From Hyphomicrobiales bacterium (GTDB taxonomy: Bacteria > Pseudomonadota > Alphaproteobacteria > Rhizobiales > JAJFHR01): a DNA stretch of 10,258 nt. Each line of letters begins with the position of its first letter. Positions within the stretch are counted from its first letter, which is position 1. The stretch spans positions 1-10,258 of the forward strand of contig JAJFHR010000384.1 of the NCBI GenBank assembly GCA_021775515.1. The letters run 5' to 3'. A model generated the notes under the pieces. That model was not told the DNA's origin and did no database searches. It saw only the letters and a list, made by a program, of their open reading frames with translations. Positions 1-6,491 of the stretch are shown piece after piece. Made by a program: the position numbers and the translations under genes.

Positions 1-116
1 TATGGCAGGTTCGCCAGCCGATCTATAAATCCTCCGCCGGGCGCTGGCGCAGATACGAAAAACATCTTGGGCCCCTGCAAAAGGCGCTTGTGAAACTGCC
101 GCCTAAGTTGCCCTGA
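1..116 (+). CDS. C-terminal end of a probable TPR/sulfotransferase-family protein (partial)
   Basis: Only the last 37 codons are in the window. The reading frame begins at base 3 and ends with TGA at 114-116. The tail reads WQVRQPIYKSSAGRW followed by RRYEKHLGPL. This closely matches, from memory, the C-terminal end of bacterial sulfotransferases fused to tetratricopeptide repeats, where a 'V(R)QPIY..S.GRWR.YE.HLGPL' stretch lies near the PAPS-binding fold and packs the last helix. Such proteins transfer sulfate from PAPS to sugars, lipids or proteins, but the catalytic P-loop and the substrate region lie outside the window, so activity cannot be judged. The gene runs in the same direction as everything else and is followed by a long AT-rich gap, so it is probably the last gene of an upstream unit. 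The family call rests on one short conserved tail; the coding status is more secure than the function. Confidence 0.72.
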   Translation, partial: WQVRQPIYKSSAGRWRRYEKHLGPLQKALVKLPPKLP

Positions 117-376
117 TTAGATGGCTGGTCAACGGATTTAGATATTACGCTGGTGACCAATGGGCCAAGGTGATTATGTTTGTGCGACAACTCAAATGCA
201 AATACTTTGGGTTGTGGCAAGTTAAAATACAACGATAAATAATATATGTTAAGTATCGAATTTTTTCGCGTATTTTTTTGAACTAGTAAAAAATTGATGT
301 TCAAGAGCTCAAATTGCACCCCGGTAAATTTCTACTTTAAATAGTATTTATCTTGTTTTTTCTGCATCGTGGATGT

Positions 377-405
377 TTGAAGTAAAATTAATGCAAAATT
401 ATGCT
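377..405 (+). promoter_or_regulatory. Candidate sigma70-type promoter for the PDC/MCP unit
   Basis: TTGAAG at 377-382 and TATGCT at 400-405 are separated by 17 bases. The -35 box matches TTGACA at four of six positions and the -10 box matches TATAAT at four of six. The spacing is ideal and the surroundings are AT-rich. Transcription would start near 412 and give a leader of roughly 120 bases before the start codon at 531. This is pattern matching only; in such AT-rich DNA chance hits are common. Confidence 0.4.
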
Positions 406-423
406 TGAACTTAATGAATTTAA

Positions 424-510
424 TACTATTGCCCCGATAGGCTTGTCAGGTATTCACAAAAGGAAAACTGGTCATTATCTGTCCAGGTTTCTTTCTTATC
501 GGCAATACTA
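424..510 (+). promoter_or_regulatory. Possible structured 5' leader
   Basis: TATTGCC at 427-433 can pair with GGCAATA at 501-507, and GATA at 436-439 with TATC at 497-500, leaving a two-base bulge (434-435). This gives an 11-pair stem that closes a loop of about 57 bases. Inside it, CTGG (468-471) can pair with CCAG (483-486). The stem ends about 13 bases before the Shine-Dalgarno sequence AAGGA (520-524), so it could affect translation of the downstream gene. It matches no riboswitch class I recognise. The pairing is seen in the sequence; the regulatory role is inferred. Confidence 0.3.
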
Positions 511-530
511 ATACCTCACAAGGATTTAGC

Positions 531-1121
531 ATGATGAAAATGAAAAAAATTCGCAATCTGATGGCGGGCGCTGCTTTTGCCATGATGATGTCCGGCCCCG
601 TAATGGCTGCCAACGACCACGTTGCCCCTTTGACTGAGTTTGCTAAAAAGACTGTTGCAGAGTGGGTCAAATCTCCGGCGATCGTGAGCGCGATTAATGC
701 TCAAAACTCTAAAAATGCCAATTTGTCCGAAGCAGAAATTATTGTTCTAGACAAAAAATGGCGGGCCGAAACCAAAGCCTCAAGCAAACCGTTAATTGAT
801 AGTGTGTTGGCAAATGCTGTTTCCAAAGCCTTGATGGTACGAAAGAGTGAAGCGGGCGACCTGGTCACTGAAATTTTTATCATGGACAATAAAGGACTGA
901 ATGTTGGGCAGTCTGATGTGACTTCTGACTATTGGCAGGGTGATGAGGGCAAATGGAAAAAGACCTATTTGATGGGTCCTGATGCTGTTTTTGTCGATGA
1001 AGTTGAAAAAGATGAATCAACACAGACCCTTCAAAGCCAGATGAGCATGTCGATAAAAGACCCGGCTACCGGCAAGGTGATTGGTGCGATCACTGTGGGT
1101 ATTAATGTTGAGGCCCTATAA
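531..1121 (+). CDS. Exported PDC/Cache-like sensor-domain protein
   Basis: The 196-residue product has a clear Sec signal peptide: basic start (MMKMKKIRN), hydrophobic core, and likely cleavage after VMA at residue 26. The mature part is one soluble domain with no further membrane segment. It holds conserved-looking blocks such as LDKKWRAE, VTEIFIMDNKGLNVGQS, SDYWQGDE, KDESTQ and a C-terminal GKVIGAITVGINVE. The pattern of strand, 'D.kG..v..S', strand and final 'G.i.vgi' resembles single PDC/Cache ligand-binding domains, and I recall similar stand-alone proteins in Rhodospirillales called PDC sensor domain proteins. It has no signalling output of its own. A chemoreceptor begins 53 bases downstream with no terminator between, so the protein probably binds a small ligand in the periplasm and may present it to that receptor. 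Start: AAGGA at 520-524, six bases before ATG 531; ATG 534 or 540 would change little. Confidence 0.85.
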   Translation: MMKMKKIRNLMAGAAFAMMMSGPVMAANDHVAPLTEFAKKTVAEWVKSPAIVSAINAQNSKNANLSEAEIIVLDKKWRAETKASSKPLIDSVLANAVSKALMVRKSEAGDLVTEIFIMDNKGLNVGQSDVTSDYWQGDEGKWKKTYLMGPDAVFVDEVEKDESTQTLQSQMSMSIKDPATGKVIGAITVGINVEAL

Positions 1122-1174
1122 ACGGGGTCAATCCTGAACTATAGAAATCCAAACTGACGATGTGAGGCAGTAAA

Positions 1175-2935
1175 ATGGACCGAGTAAATGACCACGAGGC
1201 CGAACTTCCCGAGGAGGAAACCTTAGAAATGTCCGGTGAAAATCAGGCCGCTGAGGTGCTGGAGGAACAAGGTTCTTCAAAACCGCGGGATAACCAAAAT
1301 TCCAAGGACAAACTCGGATTATTTACGGTCGGCCGCAAGGTGGCGCTTATCGCCTCTCTTGCGGCGGCATTTACCGTCTTCGCATTGTCGGTTGTAAGCG
1401 AAATAAACGAGACCAAGAGCCTTAATCAGTTGGGCAGCAGGTCATTTGTCACGATCACCAAATTGTTGGCTACCAATATCGGCGGTGGCCTGAAATGGAA
1501 CAAGCCTGACGCTGTTAAAAGTGTTTACTCAAAGTTTGTTGAATCCGACGGCAAAGAAGTTTCCAAGATTGAGATATTTGACAAAGACGGCAAATTATTC
1601 ACGACATATTCAGCCAGCAAACATGTCAGTCTCGACTTATCAAAAGCGCCAGAGTGGGCCAAATCATCCAAGTCTGGCAATTATGTTGACAATCTTCCCA
1701 ACTATACAGTAGCTGCTGTGCCCGTTTTTAGCGGAAAGAAAAAATCTTTTGTCGGCACTCTGGCCATCGCCTGGAGCACCGAACAGATTCAAATGTCTAT
1801 CAGCACTGCTCGCAAACAGAGAATTTACTTTTCAATCGCCGCTCTAGGTGCATTTGTTCTGCTGCTGGTATTTGCCGCACATTCCATGGTTGGAAAACCT
1901 TTGCTGCAGATGAACCAGATCATGGGAAGGTTGGCAGGAGGCGATAACGCGGTTGCTATTCCTTATCTGTCTCGCACCGATGACATCGGTCTAATCGCAA
2001 GAGCGGTTCTTGTATTCAAGGAAGGTGCCATCGAAAGGAACCGGCTTGAAAAGGAGCAGCAGGCAAATTTTGACAGGCGGGAAACCCGCAACCAGTTCGT
2101 TGAGGCCTTGATTGAGGGTTTCGAAGACACGTCAAATTCGGCGTTGAATGAAGTTACAGGCGCTTCAACGACGTTGGAAGGCATGGCCAAAACCATGGAA
2201 AGCTCGGCGCAGGGTGCCAGCAAGAGGACAGGTTCTGTCGTGGAATCGGTTAATCAGGTTGCTAGTGATGTCCAGACTGCAGCCTCAGCCGTTGAAGAAC
2301 TGTCTGCTTCTATCGCAACGATAGAACAGAATGTGGGCCTTTCCGCAGAGATATCCGAACAAGCAGTGGTTCGGGCAAGTGAAACCAAAGAAGCTATGGC
2401 CGGCCTGACGCTTACGGCGGATGAAATAGGAAAAGTTGTTACCCTCATTCAGGATATTGCTGAACAAACTAATCTCTTGGCCTTAAATGCCACTATTGAA
2501 GCAGCGCGCGCTGGAGAATCTGGAAAAGGCTTTGCCGTGGTTGCCAGTGAGGTAAAAGGCCTTGCTACTCAGACCGGCAATGCGACCAATGAAATTGCTC
2601 AGCAGATCAGCTCGATACAGTCAACAGTTGGCGCAGCGGAAAAATCAATCGAGAACATTTTTGAAGTAATTGAAAAAATTGCTGCAATTTCCGGAGATAT
2701 TTCTGCCGGTGTACAGGAACAGATCATAGCCTCCAATGTTATCGCGGAAACCGTTCAGGAAGTTGCTGATAATGCCTCTAACGTTGGTTCAGGTGTTGGT
2801 GAGCTCAGTTCAGTTATTGAGGAAACGGACAAGGTCGCAGCCGAAGTGACCAATTTGTCTGGTAATCTCAACCAGCAGGCAGATGGTCTGCGCGCAGAAG
2901 TCGTAAACTTTCTCACCGAAGTAAGGTCGGCATAA
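1175..2935 (+). CDS. Methyl-accepting chemotaxis protein (membrane chemoreceptor)
   Basis: This 586-residue protein senses a signal in the periplasm and controls the CheA kinase. Residues 1-55 are a cytoplasmic, acidic extension (many Glu/Asp). TM1 is about 56-75. A periplasmic domain of about 140 residues (76-216) contains 'IEIFDKDGKLFTTYS', which fits a single Cache-like fold. TM2 is about 218-238, and a HAMP linker spans about 239-292. The helical methyl-accepting domain (about 310-575) has its kinase-contacting tip at about 427-464: DIAEQTNLLALNATIEAARA then GESGKGFAVVASEVKGLA. There is no NWETF-like tail for CheR/CheB tethering. GAGG at 1164-1167 lies seven bases before ATG 1175. The gene directly follows the exported PDC protein and is probably co-transcribed with it. 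The class is certain; the ligand is unknown. Confidence 0.96.
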   Translation: MDRVNDHEAELPEEETLEMSGENQAAEVLEEQGSSKPRDNQNSKDKLGLFTVGRKVALIASLAAAFTVFALSVVSEINETKSLNQLGSRSFVTITKLLATNIGGGLKWNKPDAVKSVYSKFVESDGKEVSKIEIFDKDGKLFTTYSASKHVSLDLSKAPEWAKSSKSGNYVDNLPNYTVAAVPVFSGKKKSFVGTLAIAWSTEQIQMSISTARKQRIYFSIAALGAFVLLLVFAAHSMVGKPLLQMNQIMGRLAGGDNAVAIPYLSRTDDIGLIARAVLVFKEGAIERNRLEKEQQANFDRRETRNQFVEALIEGFEDTSNSALNEVTGASTTLEGMAKTMESSAQGASKRTGSVVESVNQVASDVQTAASAVEELSASIATIEQNVGLSAEISEQAVVRASETKEAMAGLTLTADEIGKVVTLIQDIAEQTNLLALNATIEAARAGESGKGFAVVASEVKGLATQTGNATNEIAQQISSIQSTVGAAEKSIENIFEVIEKIAAISGDISAGVQEQIIASNVIAETVQEVADNASNVGSGVGELSSVIEETDKVAAEVTNLSGNLNQQADGLRAEVVNFLTEVRSA

Positions 2936-3263
2936 GTCTCCGTTTTCTGGTTACTTTTTGTTTTGTTAGGTGCCTGTATGGCGCTTGGGGCATCATGCTG
3001 CATTGTGCAGCAGCAGTCCTCTACTGCGCTTGGGCGCCTTTTTCTATCACGTCAATAAATTCCAAACACCTGTAAACTCAGGCTAAATTGCTTTAGGCGC
3101 GGCGGGTGAACACGATGGTCAAATCCCGTGGTTGTCGTGGAACTGCGATCGCTATTCGGTTCTCTATGTATATTGAGGTTCCGGGGCTCACATGAATGTT
3201 AGTATCATTTGATCCGGGCGCTGATTAGGTTAGACATCCCACATGCAAAAGGAGGAGCACGCT
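2936..3263. other. Intergenic region between chemoreceptor and SCO cluster
   Basis: Apart from the terminator at 2968-3043, no gene is visible. The region must hold the promoter of the downstream three-gene unit. The best sigma70-like candidate I see is TTGAGG (3173-3178), 17 bases, ATGTTA (3196-3201), which is weak. GGAAC (3139-3143) followed by GTT (3159-3161) resembles an extracytoplasmic-function sigma promoter, but the 15-base spacing is short. A strong Shine-Dalgarno sequence, AAGGAGG, lies at 3249-3255. Confidence 0.5.
2968..3043 (+). terminator. Nested-hairpin terminator after the chemoreceptor gene
   Basis: AGGTGCC at 2968-2974 pairs with GGCGCCT at 3033-3039 (seven pairs, one G:T), followed by a T run (3039-3043). 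Enclosed within is a perfect hairpin, GCTGCA-TTG-TGCAGC (2997-3011). A direct repeat of GCGCTTGGG also occurs twice inside, near the two feet of the outer stem. The outer stem plus T run is typical of intrinsic termination; the enclosed arm makes it larger than usual. It lies 33 bases after the stop codon of the receptor gene. Confidence 0.65.
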
Positions 3264-3728
3264 ATGGACCGCCGACGTCTTAGTTTAGGTTTAATTGCGA
3301 CATTAACGATGGGGTTTACCGGCACTTTGGGATTTGCCGGCGCCAAAGCAGCTGTAAATAAGGCTGCCGCACCCAAACGGGTTCAAGTCACCGGGGAAAT
3401 TATTGATACCTGGTGTTACGTCACAGAAATCATGTTTGCTCAAGGCACAGCGCACCATCAATGCGCCGTCTGGTGTGCGCTTGGCGGAATTCCTGTCAGT
3501 GTTCTGGGCAAGGATGGCAAAGTTTACATGGTATTGCGGGTTGAAGGTGATGACACCAGTGTCGCTAATCCAAAGCTTATCACAATACAGACCAGTGAAG
3601 TTACTGTTGATGGTGATTTGTATGTTCGTGATGGCGTTAATTATCTGATGGTCAACAAGATCGCGGATAACAAGGGCATAGTGAATTTAACTCAGGATGA
3701 ATACGGCATTCAGCCGTTCGGGAAGTAG
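3264..3728 (+). CDS. Small exported Cys/His-rich protein of unknown function, in SCO cluster
   Basis: I chose ATG 3264 (154 residues) because AAGGAGG ends eight bases before it; the in-frame ATG at 3243 would place that ribosome site inside the gene. The N-terminus MDRRRLSLGL followed by a hydrophobic stretch to about residue 25 is a signal peptide. The arginine run followed by LSLG could be a Tat signal, though it is not a perfect twin-arginine box. Likely cleavage is near AKA-A (residues 27-30). The mature protein has a striking metal-ligand-like cluster: D48-T-W-C51, then H64-H65-Q-C67-A-V-W-C71, followed by GGIPVSVLGKDGKVYMVL and a second DG-containing strand region (TVDGDLYVRDG). The rest is beta-rich. 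I recognise the pattern from unannotated proteobacterial proteins but know no function. It sits three bases before the next gene, in an apparent operon that ends with a SCO copper chaperone. Copper or another metal, or thiol chemistry, is therefore a reasonable inference. Confidence 0.85.
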   Translation: MDRRRLSLGLIATLTMGFTGTLGFAGAKAAVNKAAAPKRVQVTGEIIDTWCYVTEIMFAQGTAHHQCAVWCALGGIPVSVLGKDGKVYMVLRVEGDDTSVANPKLITIQTSEVTVDGDLYVRDGVNYLMVNKIADNKGIVNLTQDEYGIQPFGK

Positions 3729-3731
3729 GTC

Positions 3732-4250
3732 ATGCGAAGAATTTTTATAGGTGCCGGGCTTATCGCGCTTGGTGTTATTGCTAATGCCCAGGCGGCGGAA
3801 GAATGGGGCATAGACTTTGAGAAAAAGGCTCGTGTAGAAGCCAAGGTGGTTGATATGGCGTGCGAGCTTACTGGCAATTGTCCAGATAATTGCGGCAACG
3901 GAAAACGTCAGCTTGGATTGCTGATGGATGATGGGCGGCTGGTGCCTGTGATTAAGAATTTTGATATTTTTGCCGGTGCAACCAACGACCTGATCAAACA
4001 TTGCAACAAGCGCATTGTTGCCGATGGATTGATGATCAGTAATCCAAAAATGCCGATGTTTGCCCTGCAGTTTTCCAAACCTGCCGAGGGTGGCAAATGG
4101 AGCCGGGCCAATCAATTCGGCAAAGATTGGAGTAAAGCCAATGGCGGGAAAAACTCCGGCCAATGGTTCCGGACCGATCCAGTCGTTGCCAGAATTATCA
4201 AAAAGGATGGTGTTTTTGGCATTCCGGGCTTGAAAGCCAAATCGGAGTAA
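3732..4250 (+). CDS. Second small exported cysteine-containing protein, in SCO cluster
   Basis: The 172-residue product has a signal peptide ending near NAQA (residues 18-21), then a soluble domain. Four cysteines remain: C44 in VVDMACELTG, C50 and C54 in NCPDNCGNG, and C91 in LIKHCNKR. The order V-V-D-M-A-C, Cys pair, then QLGLLMDDGRLVPVI echoes the preceding protein (I-I-D-T-W-C, H-H-x-C-x3-C, GIPVSVLGKDGKVYMVL). This suggests a distantly related fold, perhaps after duplication. The C-terminal third (about 115-172) is basic and rich in Gly, Lys and Asn, and has no counterpart in the first protein. The gene starts three bases after the upstream stop and ends seven bases before the SCO gene, so the three are almost certainly co-transcribed. 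I know no function for the family. A periplasmic metal-binding or redox partner is an inference from the cysteines and neighbours. Confidence 0.84.
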   Translation: MRRIFIGAGLIALGVIANAQAAEEWGIDFEKKARVEAKVVDMACELTGNCPDNCGNGKRQLGLLMDDGRLVPVIKNFDIFAGATNDLIKHCNKRIVADGLMISNPKMPMFALQFSKPAEGGKWSRANQFGKDWSKANGGKNSGQWFRTDPVVARIIKKDGVFGIPGLKAKSE

Positions 4251-4257
4251 CCTGCTA

Positions 4258-4896
4258 ATGATATCCCCCTTTACGCCTGGTTTGAACTTGAAGGTGCGAT
4301 ATCTGCGTCTGCTGATTTCGATGATTTTGGGATTGGCGGTGGGTTTTTCGGGCGCTAAGGCTTCTGAAAACTCATCGCCCCTGCCTCTTGCAGAATTATT
4401 CGGAGGCCCCTTCGAACTTGTCGATCACAATGGGATTACCAGGAGCGACAGGGATTTTCGCGGCAAATTTATGCTGATTTATTTTGGCTACACTAATTGT
4501 CCGGTCATATGCCCAACCAATTTACAGGAAATATCTGTGGCTGTTAAAGAATTGGGAGTGGATGCTAAAAAAGTTCAACCGCTTTTTATTTCCGTAGACC
4601 CGGCGCGTGATACGCTGGACAAACTGAAAGATTATGTGGCCAAGTTTGGGCCGCAATTTATCGGGTTGACGGGAACGGATGAGCAGATTCGGGCTGTGAC
4701 AAAGGCATATAGAACCAGTCGTCGCAAGATTATATTACCCGATCAGGCCTCCAAGGAGGATTATCTCGTGCATCATTCGACCCTAACCCAACTTGTCGGT
4801 CCGGATGGAAAATTTCTGACCCTTTTTCCTCACAATACCAATGGTGTTGAAATGGCCAAGCGCATGCGCAAATATTTGGCGACGGGTCAATCATAG
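4258..4896 (+). CDS. SCO1/SenC/PrrC-family copper chaperone
   Basis: This 212-residue protein has an N-terminal signal or anchor (about residues 14-35) and a thioredoxin-like fold. It carries the family's diagnostic residues: FGYTNCPVICP with C81 and C85 (the CxxxC copper/redox pair), SVDPARDT (114-119) and H172/H173 in VHHST, the third copper ligand. SCO proteins act in the periplasm, passing copper to, or reducing the cysteines of, the CuA site of cytochrome oxidase; some act on other copper enzymes or in redox sensing. No oxidase subunit gene is in the window. Instead the gene follows two unknown exported Cys proteins by seven bases, suggesting a specialised target. GGAG at 4244-4247 precedes ATG 4258; a start at GTG 4294 (residue 13) would also leave a signal peptide. 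Confidence 0.94.
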   Translation: MISPFTPGLNLKVRYLRLLISMILGLAVGFSGAKASENSSPLPLAELFGGPFELVDHNGITRSDRDFRGKFMLIYFGYTNCPVICPTNLQEISVAVKELGVDAKKVQPLFISVDPARDTLDKLKDYVAKFGPQFIGLTGTDEQIRAVTKAYRTSRRKIILPDQASKEDYLVHHSTLTQLVGPDGKFLTLFPHNTNGVEMAKRMRKYLATGQS

Positions 4897-5160
4897 TTAG
4901 TTTTGCACGCCAGGTTCATGCCGAGGGTGAGATGTCTTATTTGGCGTTTGCAGTCTTGCCGATTATATATATCGAGAAACTTGCGAATTGCCGTCGGGTT
5001 TTCGTAAAGTAGTATTGAAACAAAGGTGGCGAGATGGGATGAGAAGGAATATTCTTCCAACCAGCAAGGATGCCGCATGAGTCAAGTTTATTGAGGCAGG
5101 TGCCGATTTTTTGCCAAATTGTCATGCTTAGACCAATTTAAATTTAGAACAGGGATAGTG
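4897..5160. other. Intergenic region before DUF302 gene
   Basis: No credible gene is seen. A possible promoter is TTGGCG (4941-4946), 17 bases, TATATA (4964-4969), inside a near-palindromic AT block (CGATTATATATATCG, 4960-4974). It would give a leader of about 185 bases. No clear terminator follows the SCO gene, so read-through into the next gene cannot be excluded. Confidence 0.35.
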
Positions 5161-5625
5161 ATGGGTAATTTTATGAAACGTATTGTATTGAGTGTGTTTT
5201 GCACAATTTTGTTTGTCTTGCCGGCTTCGGCAGGAAATGGATTAATTACGGTACAAAGTTCATATTCCGTGCCAATGACCTTGGACCGTTTAACAGAGAT
5301 TTTGCAATCGAAGGGCCTCACCATTTTTGCCCGAATTGACCACGCAGCCGGGGCTGCCAAGGTTGATACTAAATTGCCGCCAACCCAATTGTTGATTTTT
5401 GGTAACCCAAAACTTGGTACGCCGTTAATGACAAGCAACCGGACTGTTGGTATTGATTTGCCGATGAAAGCGCTGGCTTGGCGCGATGATGCGGGCAAGG
5501 TCTGGTTGAGCTATAATGAACCGGATTATCTGAAGTCCCGACATAAAATTGGTGATCGGGATGCTGTTTTTATGAAGATTACCGGTGCGCTTAAAAAGCT
5601 TATCGGGAAGGCCGTTTCGCCGTAA
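5161..5625 (+). CDS. Exported DUF302-family protein
   Basis: Starting at ATG 5161 the product has 154 residues. It has a signal peptide (MGNFMKRIVLSVFCTILFVL, cleavage after PASA near residue 24) and one DUF302 domain. Recognisable family blocks are GLTIFARIDHAAGA (52-65), LLIFGNPKLGTPLM (77-90), IDLPMKAL (98-105) and VWLSYNEPDYLKSRH (114-128). The domain is a small alpha/beta fold found widely in bacteria, often exported. Its biochemical role is not established, though ligand or heme/metal binding has been proposed. ATG 5161 is preferred over the in-frame 5119 because AGGGA (5151-5155) is well spaced and the signal peptide then begins properly; ATG 5173 is also possible. The gene stands apart by 264 bases from the SCO cluster and by 42 from the glycosyltransferase, so its operon membership is open. 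Confidence 0.9.
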   Translation: MGNFMKRIVLSVFCTILFVLPASAGNGLITVQSSYSVPMTLDRLTEILQSKGLTIFARIDHAAGAAKVDTKLPPTQLLIFGNPKLGTPLMTSNRTVGIDLPMKALAWRDDAGKVWLSYNEPDYLKSRHKIGDRDAVFMKITGALKKLIGKAVSP

Positions 5626-5667
5626 TCCTGTTTAGACAGACGCTCAGAACAGAAAGGTTCACAGGCT

Positions 5668-6441
5668 ATGTCTGGCGACAGGTTACCGCTATCCTGCTTT
5701 ATAATAGCACAAGATGAAGAAGACCGTATTGGCCAGACTCTTGAAAGTGTCAGGGGTGTTTCAGACGACATTGTTGTTATTGATTCAGGCAGCAGGGACC
5801 GTACCCAGGAAATTTCAAAGCAAGCTGGTGCCAGGGTGGTTTTTAATGCCTGGCAGGGTTTTGGCCAGCAAAAGCGGTTTGGCGAAGAGCAATGCCAGCA
5901 TGACTGGGTGCTCAACCTGGATGCGGATGAAGTGCTAACGCCTGAACTGATTTCGGAAATCAAATCGCTTTTCGCCCAAGGCGTGCCTGCAAAAAACGGA
6001 TATTCAATAAAGTTTTTAACAGTGTATCCTGGACGTGCCAAACCGCGACTGCTTGCTGATTACCATAATTATGTCAGACTTTACGACAAGTCTAAATTAC
6101 GCTTTCCGGACCATGCCTGCCACGATTCAATTGCCGTTGATCCTTCGCAAATTGGGCAACTTTCCGGCACGGCATTTCACCATTCAAATCGTTCTTTGGA
6201 CCACTTCATTTCCAAGGAGAATTATTATACCACTCTTCAGGCTGCAACATTGGCTGCAAAACCCCAATGGCAGTTATATGTGCGTTTGATTTTTGAGTTC
6301 CCGTTTGCCTTTGGCCGATACTATTTTCTGCGTGGGCATTTTCTCGGAGGGGCAGTCGGATTTTCCTATGCCGTGAGCCATGCCTATTTTAGGTTCGTGA
6401 GAATTGCAAAAATGCTGGAGAAGCGGCGCAATCAAGAGTAA
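5668..6441 (+). CDS. Family 2 glycosyltransferase, WaaE/KdtX-like
   Basis: The 257-residue protein has the GT-A fold of glycosyltransferase family 2: CFIIAQDEEDRIGQTLESV (10-28), DDIVVIDSGSRDRTQEI (33-49), a WQGFGQQKRFGEEQC segment (62-76) and the metal-binding LNLDADE (D85-x-D87, 82-88). The WxGFGxQK block and the later AFHHSNRSLDHFISKENYYT stretch (169-188) are characteristic of the WaaE-like subgroup, whose known members add glucose to the LPS inner core. The C-terminal part is aromatic-rich (FPFAFGRYYFLRG) and probably lies on the inner membrane face. It precedes the nonulosonate genes by 50 bases in the same direction, so a role in the same surface glycan is likely. The sugar donor and acceptor cannot be read from the sequence. 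Shine-Dalgarno support is modest (AAAGG at 5652-5656). Confidence 0.9.
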   Translation: MSGDRLPLSCFIIAQDEEDRIGQTLESVRGVSDDIVVIDSGSRDRTQEISKQAGARVVFNAWQGFGQQKRFGEEQCQHDWVLNLDADEVLTPELISEIKSLFAQGVPAKNGYSIKFLTVYPGRAKPRLLADYHNYVRLYDKSKLRFPDHACHDSIAVDPSQIGQLSGTAFHHSNRSLDHFISKENYYTTLQAATLAAKPQWQLYVRLIFEFPFAFGRYYFLRGHFLGGAVGFSYAVSHAYFRFVRIAKMLEKRRNQE

Positions 6442-6491
6442 ACGTATGCTCCGGGGGTTTAGACCCTCAATGGCTAAACGAGGATGAAGAA

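Larger units (their letters stand above)
117..530. other. AT-rich non-coding gap with promoter and leader
   Basis: No convincing gene is seen. The first part, up to about 430, is strikingly AT-rich. A weak candidate terminator for the upstream gene is CGAA-TTTT-TTCG at 257-268, followed by a T run at 273-279; the four-pair stem makes this uncertain. The second half carries a sigma70-like promoter (377-405) and a leader with a long imperfect inverted repeat (427-507), described separately. An open frame on the minus strand across 23-319 overlaps the real tail of the preceding gene and looks like chance. Confidence 0.6.

Noticed and set aside
23..319. Minus-strand open frame of 98 codons
   Set aside because: It overlaps the coding tail at 1-116 on the other strand, continues into AT-rich DNA, has no recognisable motif and lacks a good ribosome site.
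3143..3152. GCGATCGC palindrome (3145-3152) as a possible repeated element
   Set aside because: A single eight-base palindrome is expected by chance, and no second copy was noticed in the window.
3139..3161. GGAAC...GTT resembling an EcfG general-stress promoter
   Set aside because: The spacing of 15 bases is shorter than expected for this promoter class and the downstream box lacks support; it is mentioned only as a possibility in the gap entry.
3687..4163. Minus-strand open frame of 158 codons
   Set aside because: It is antisense to the second cysteine protein, which has a signal peptide, tight operon spacing and a sensible composition; the antisense frame has none of these.
4887..5078. 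Minus-strand open frame of 63 codons between the SCO and DUF302 genes
   Set aside because: It is short, has no recognisable motif and no supporting ribosome site, and would overlap the end of the SCO gene.
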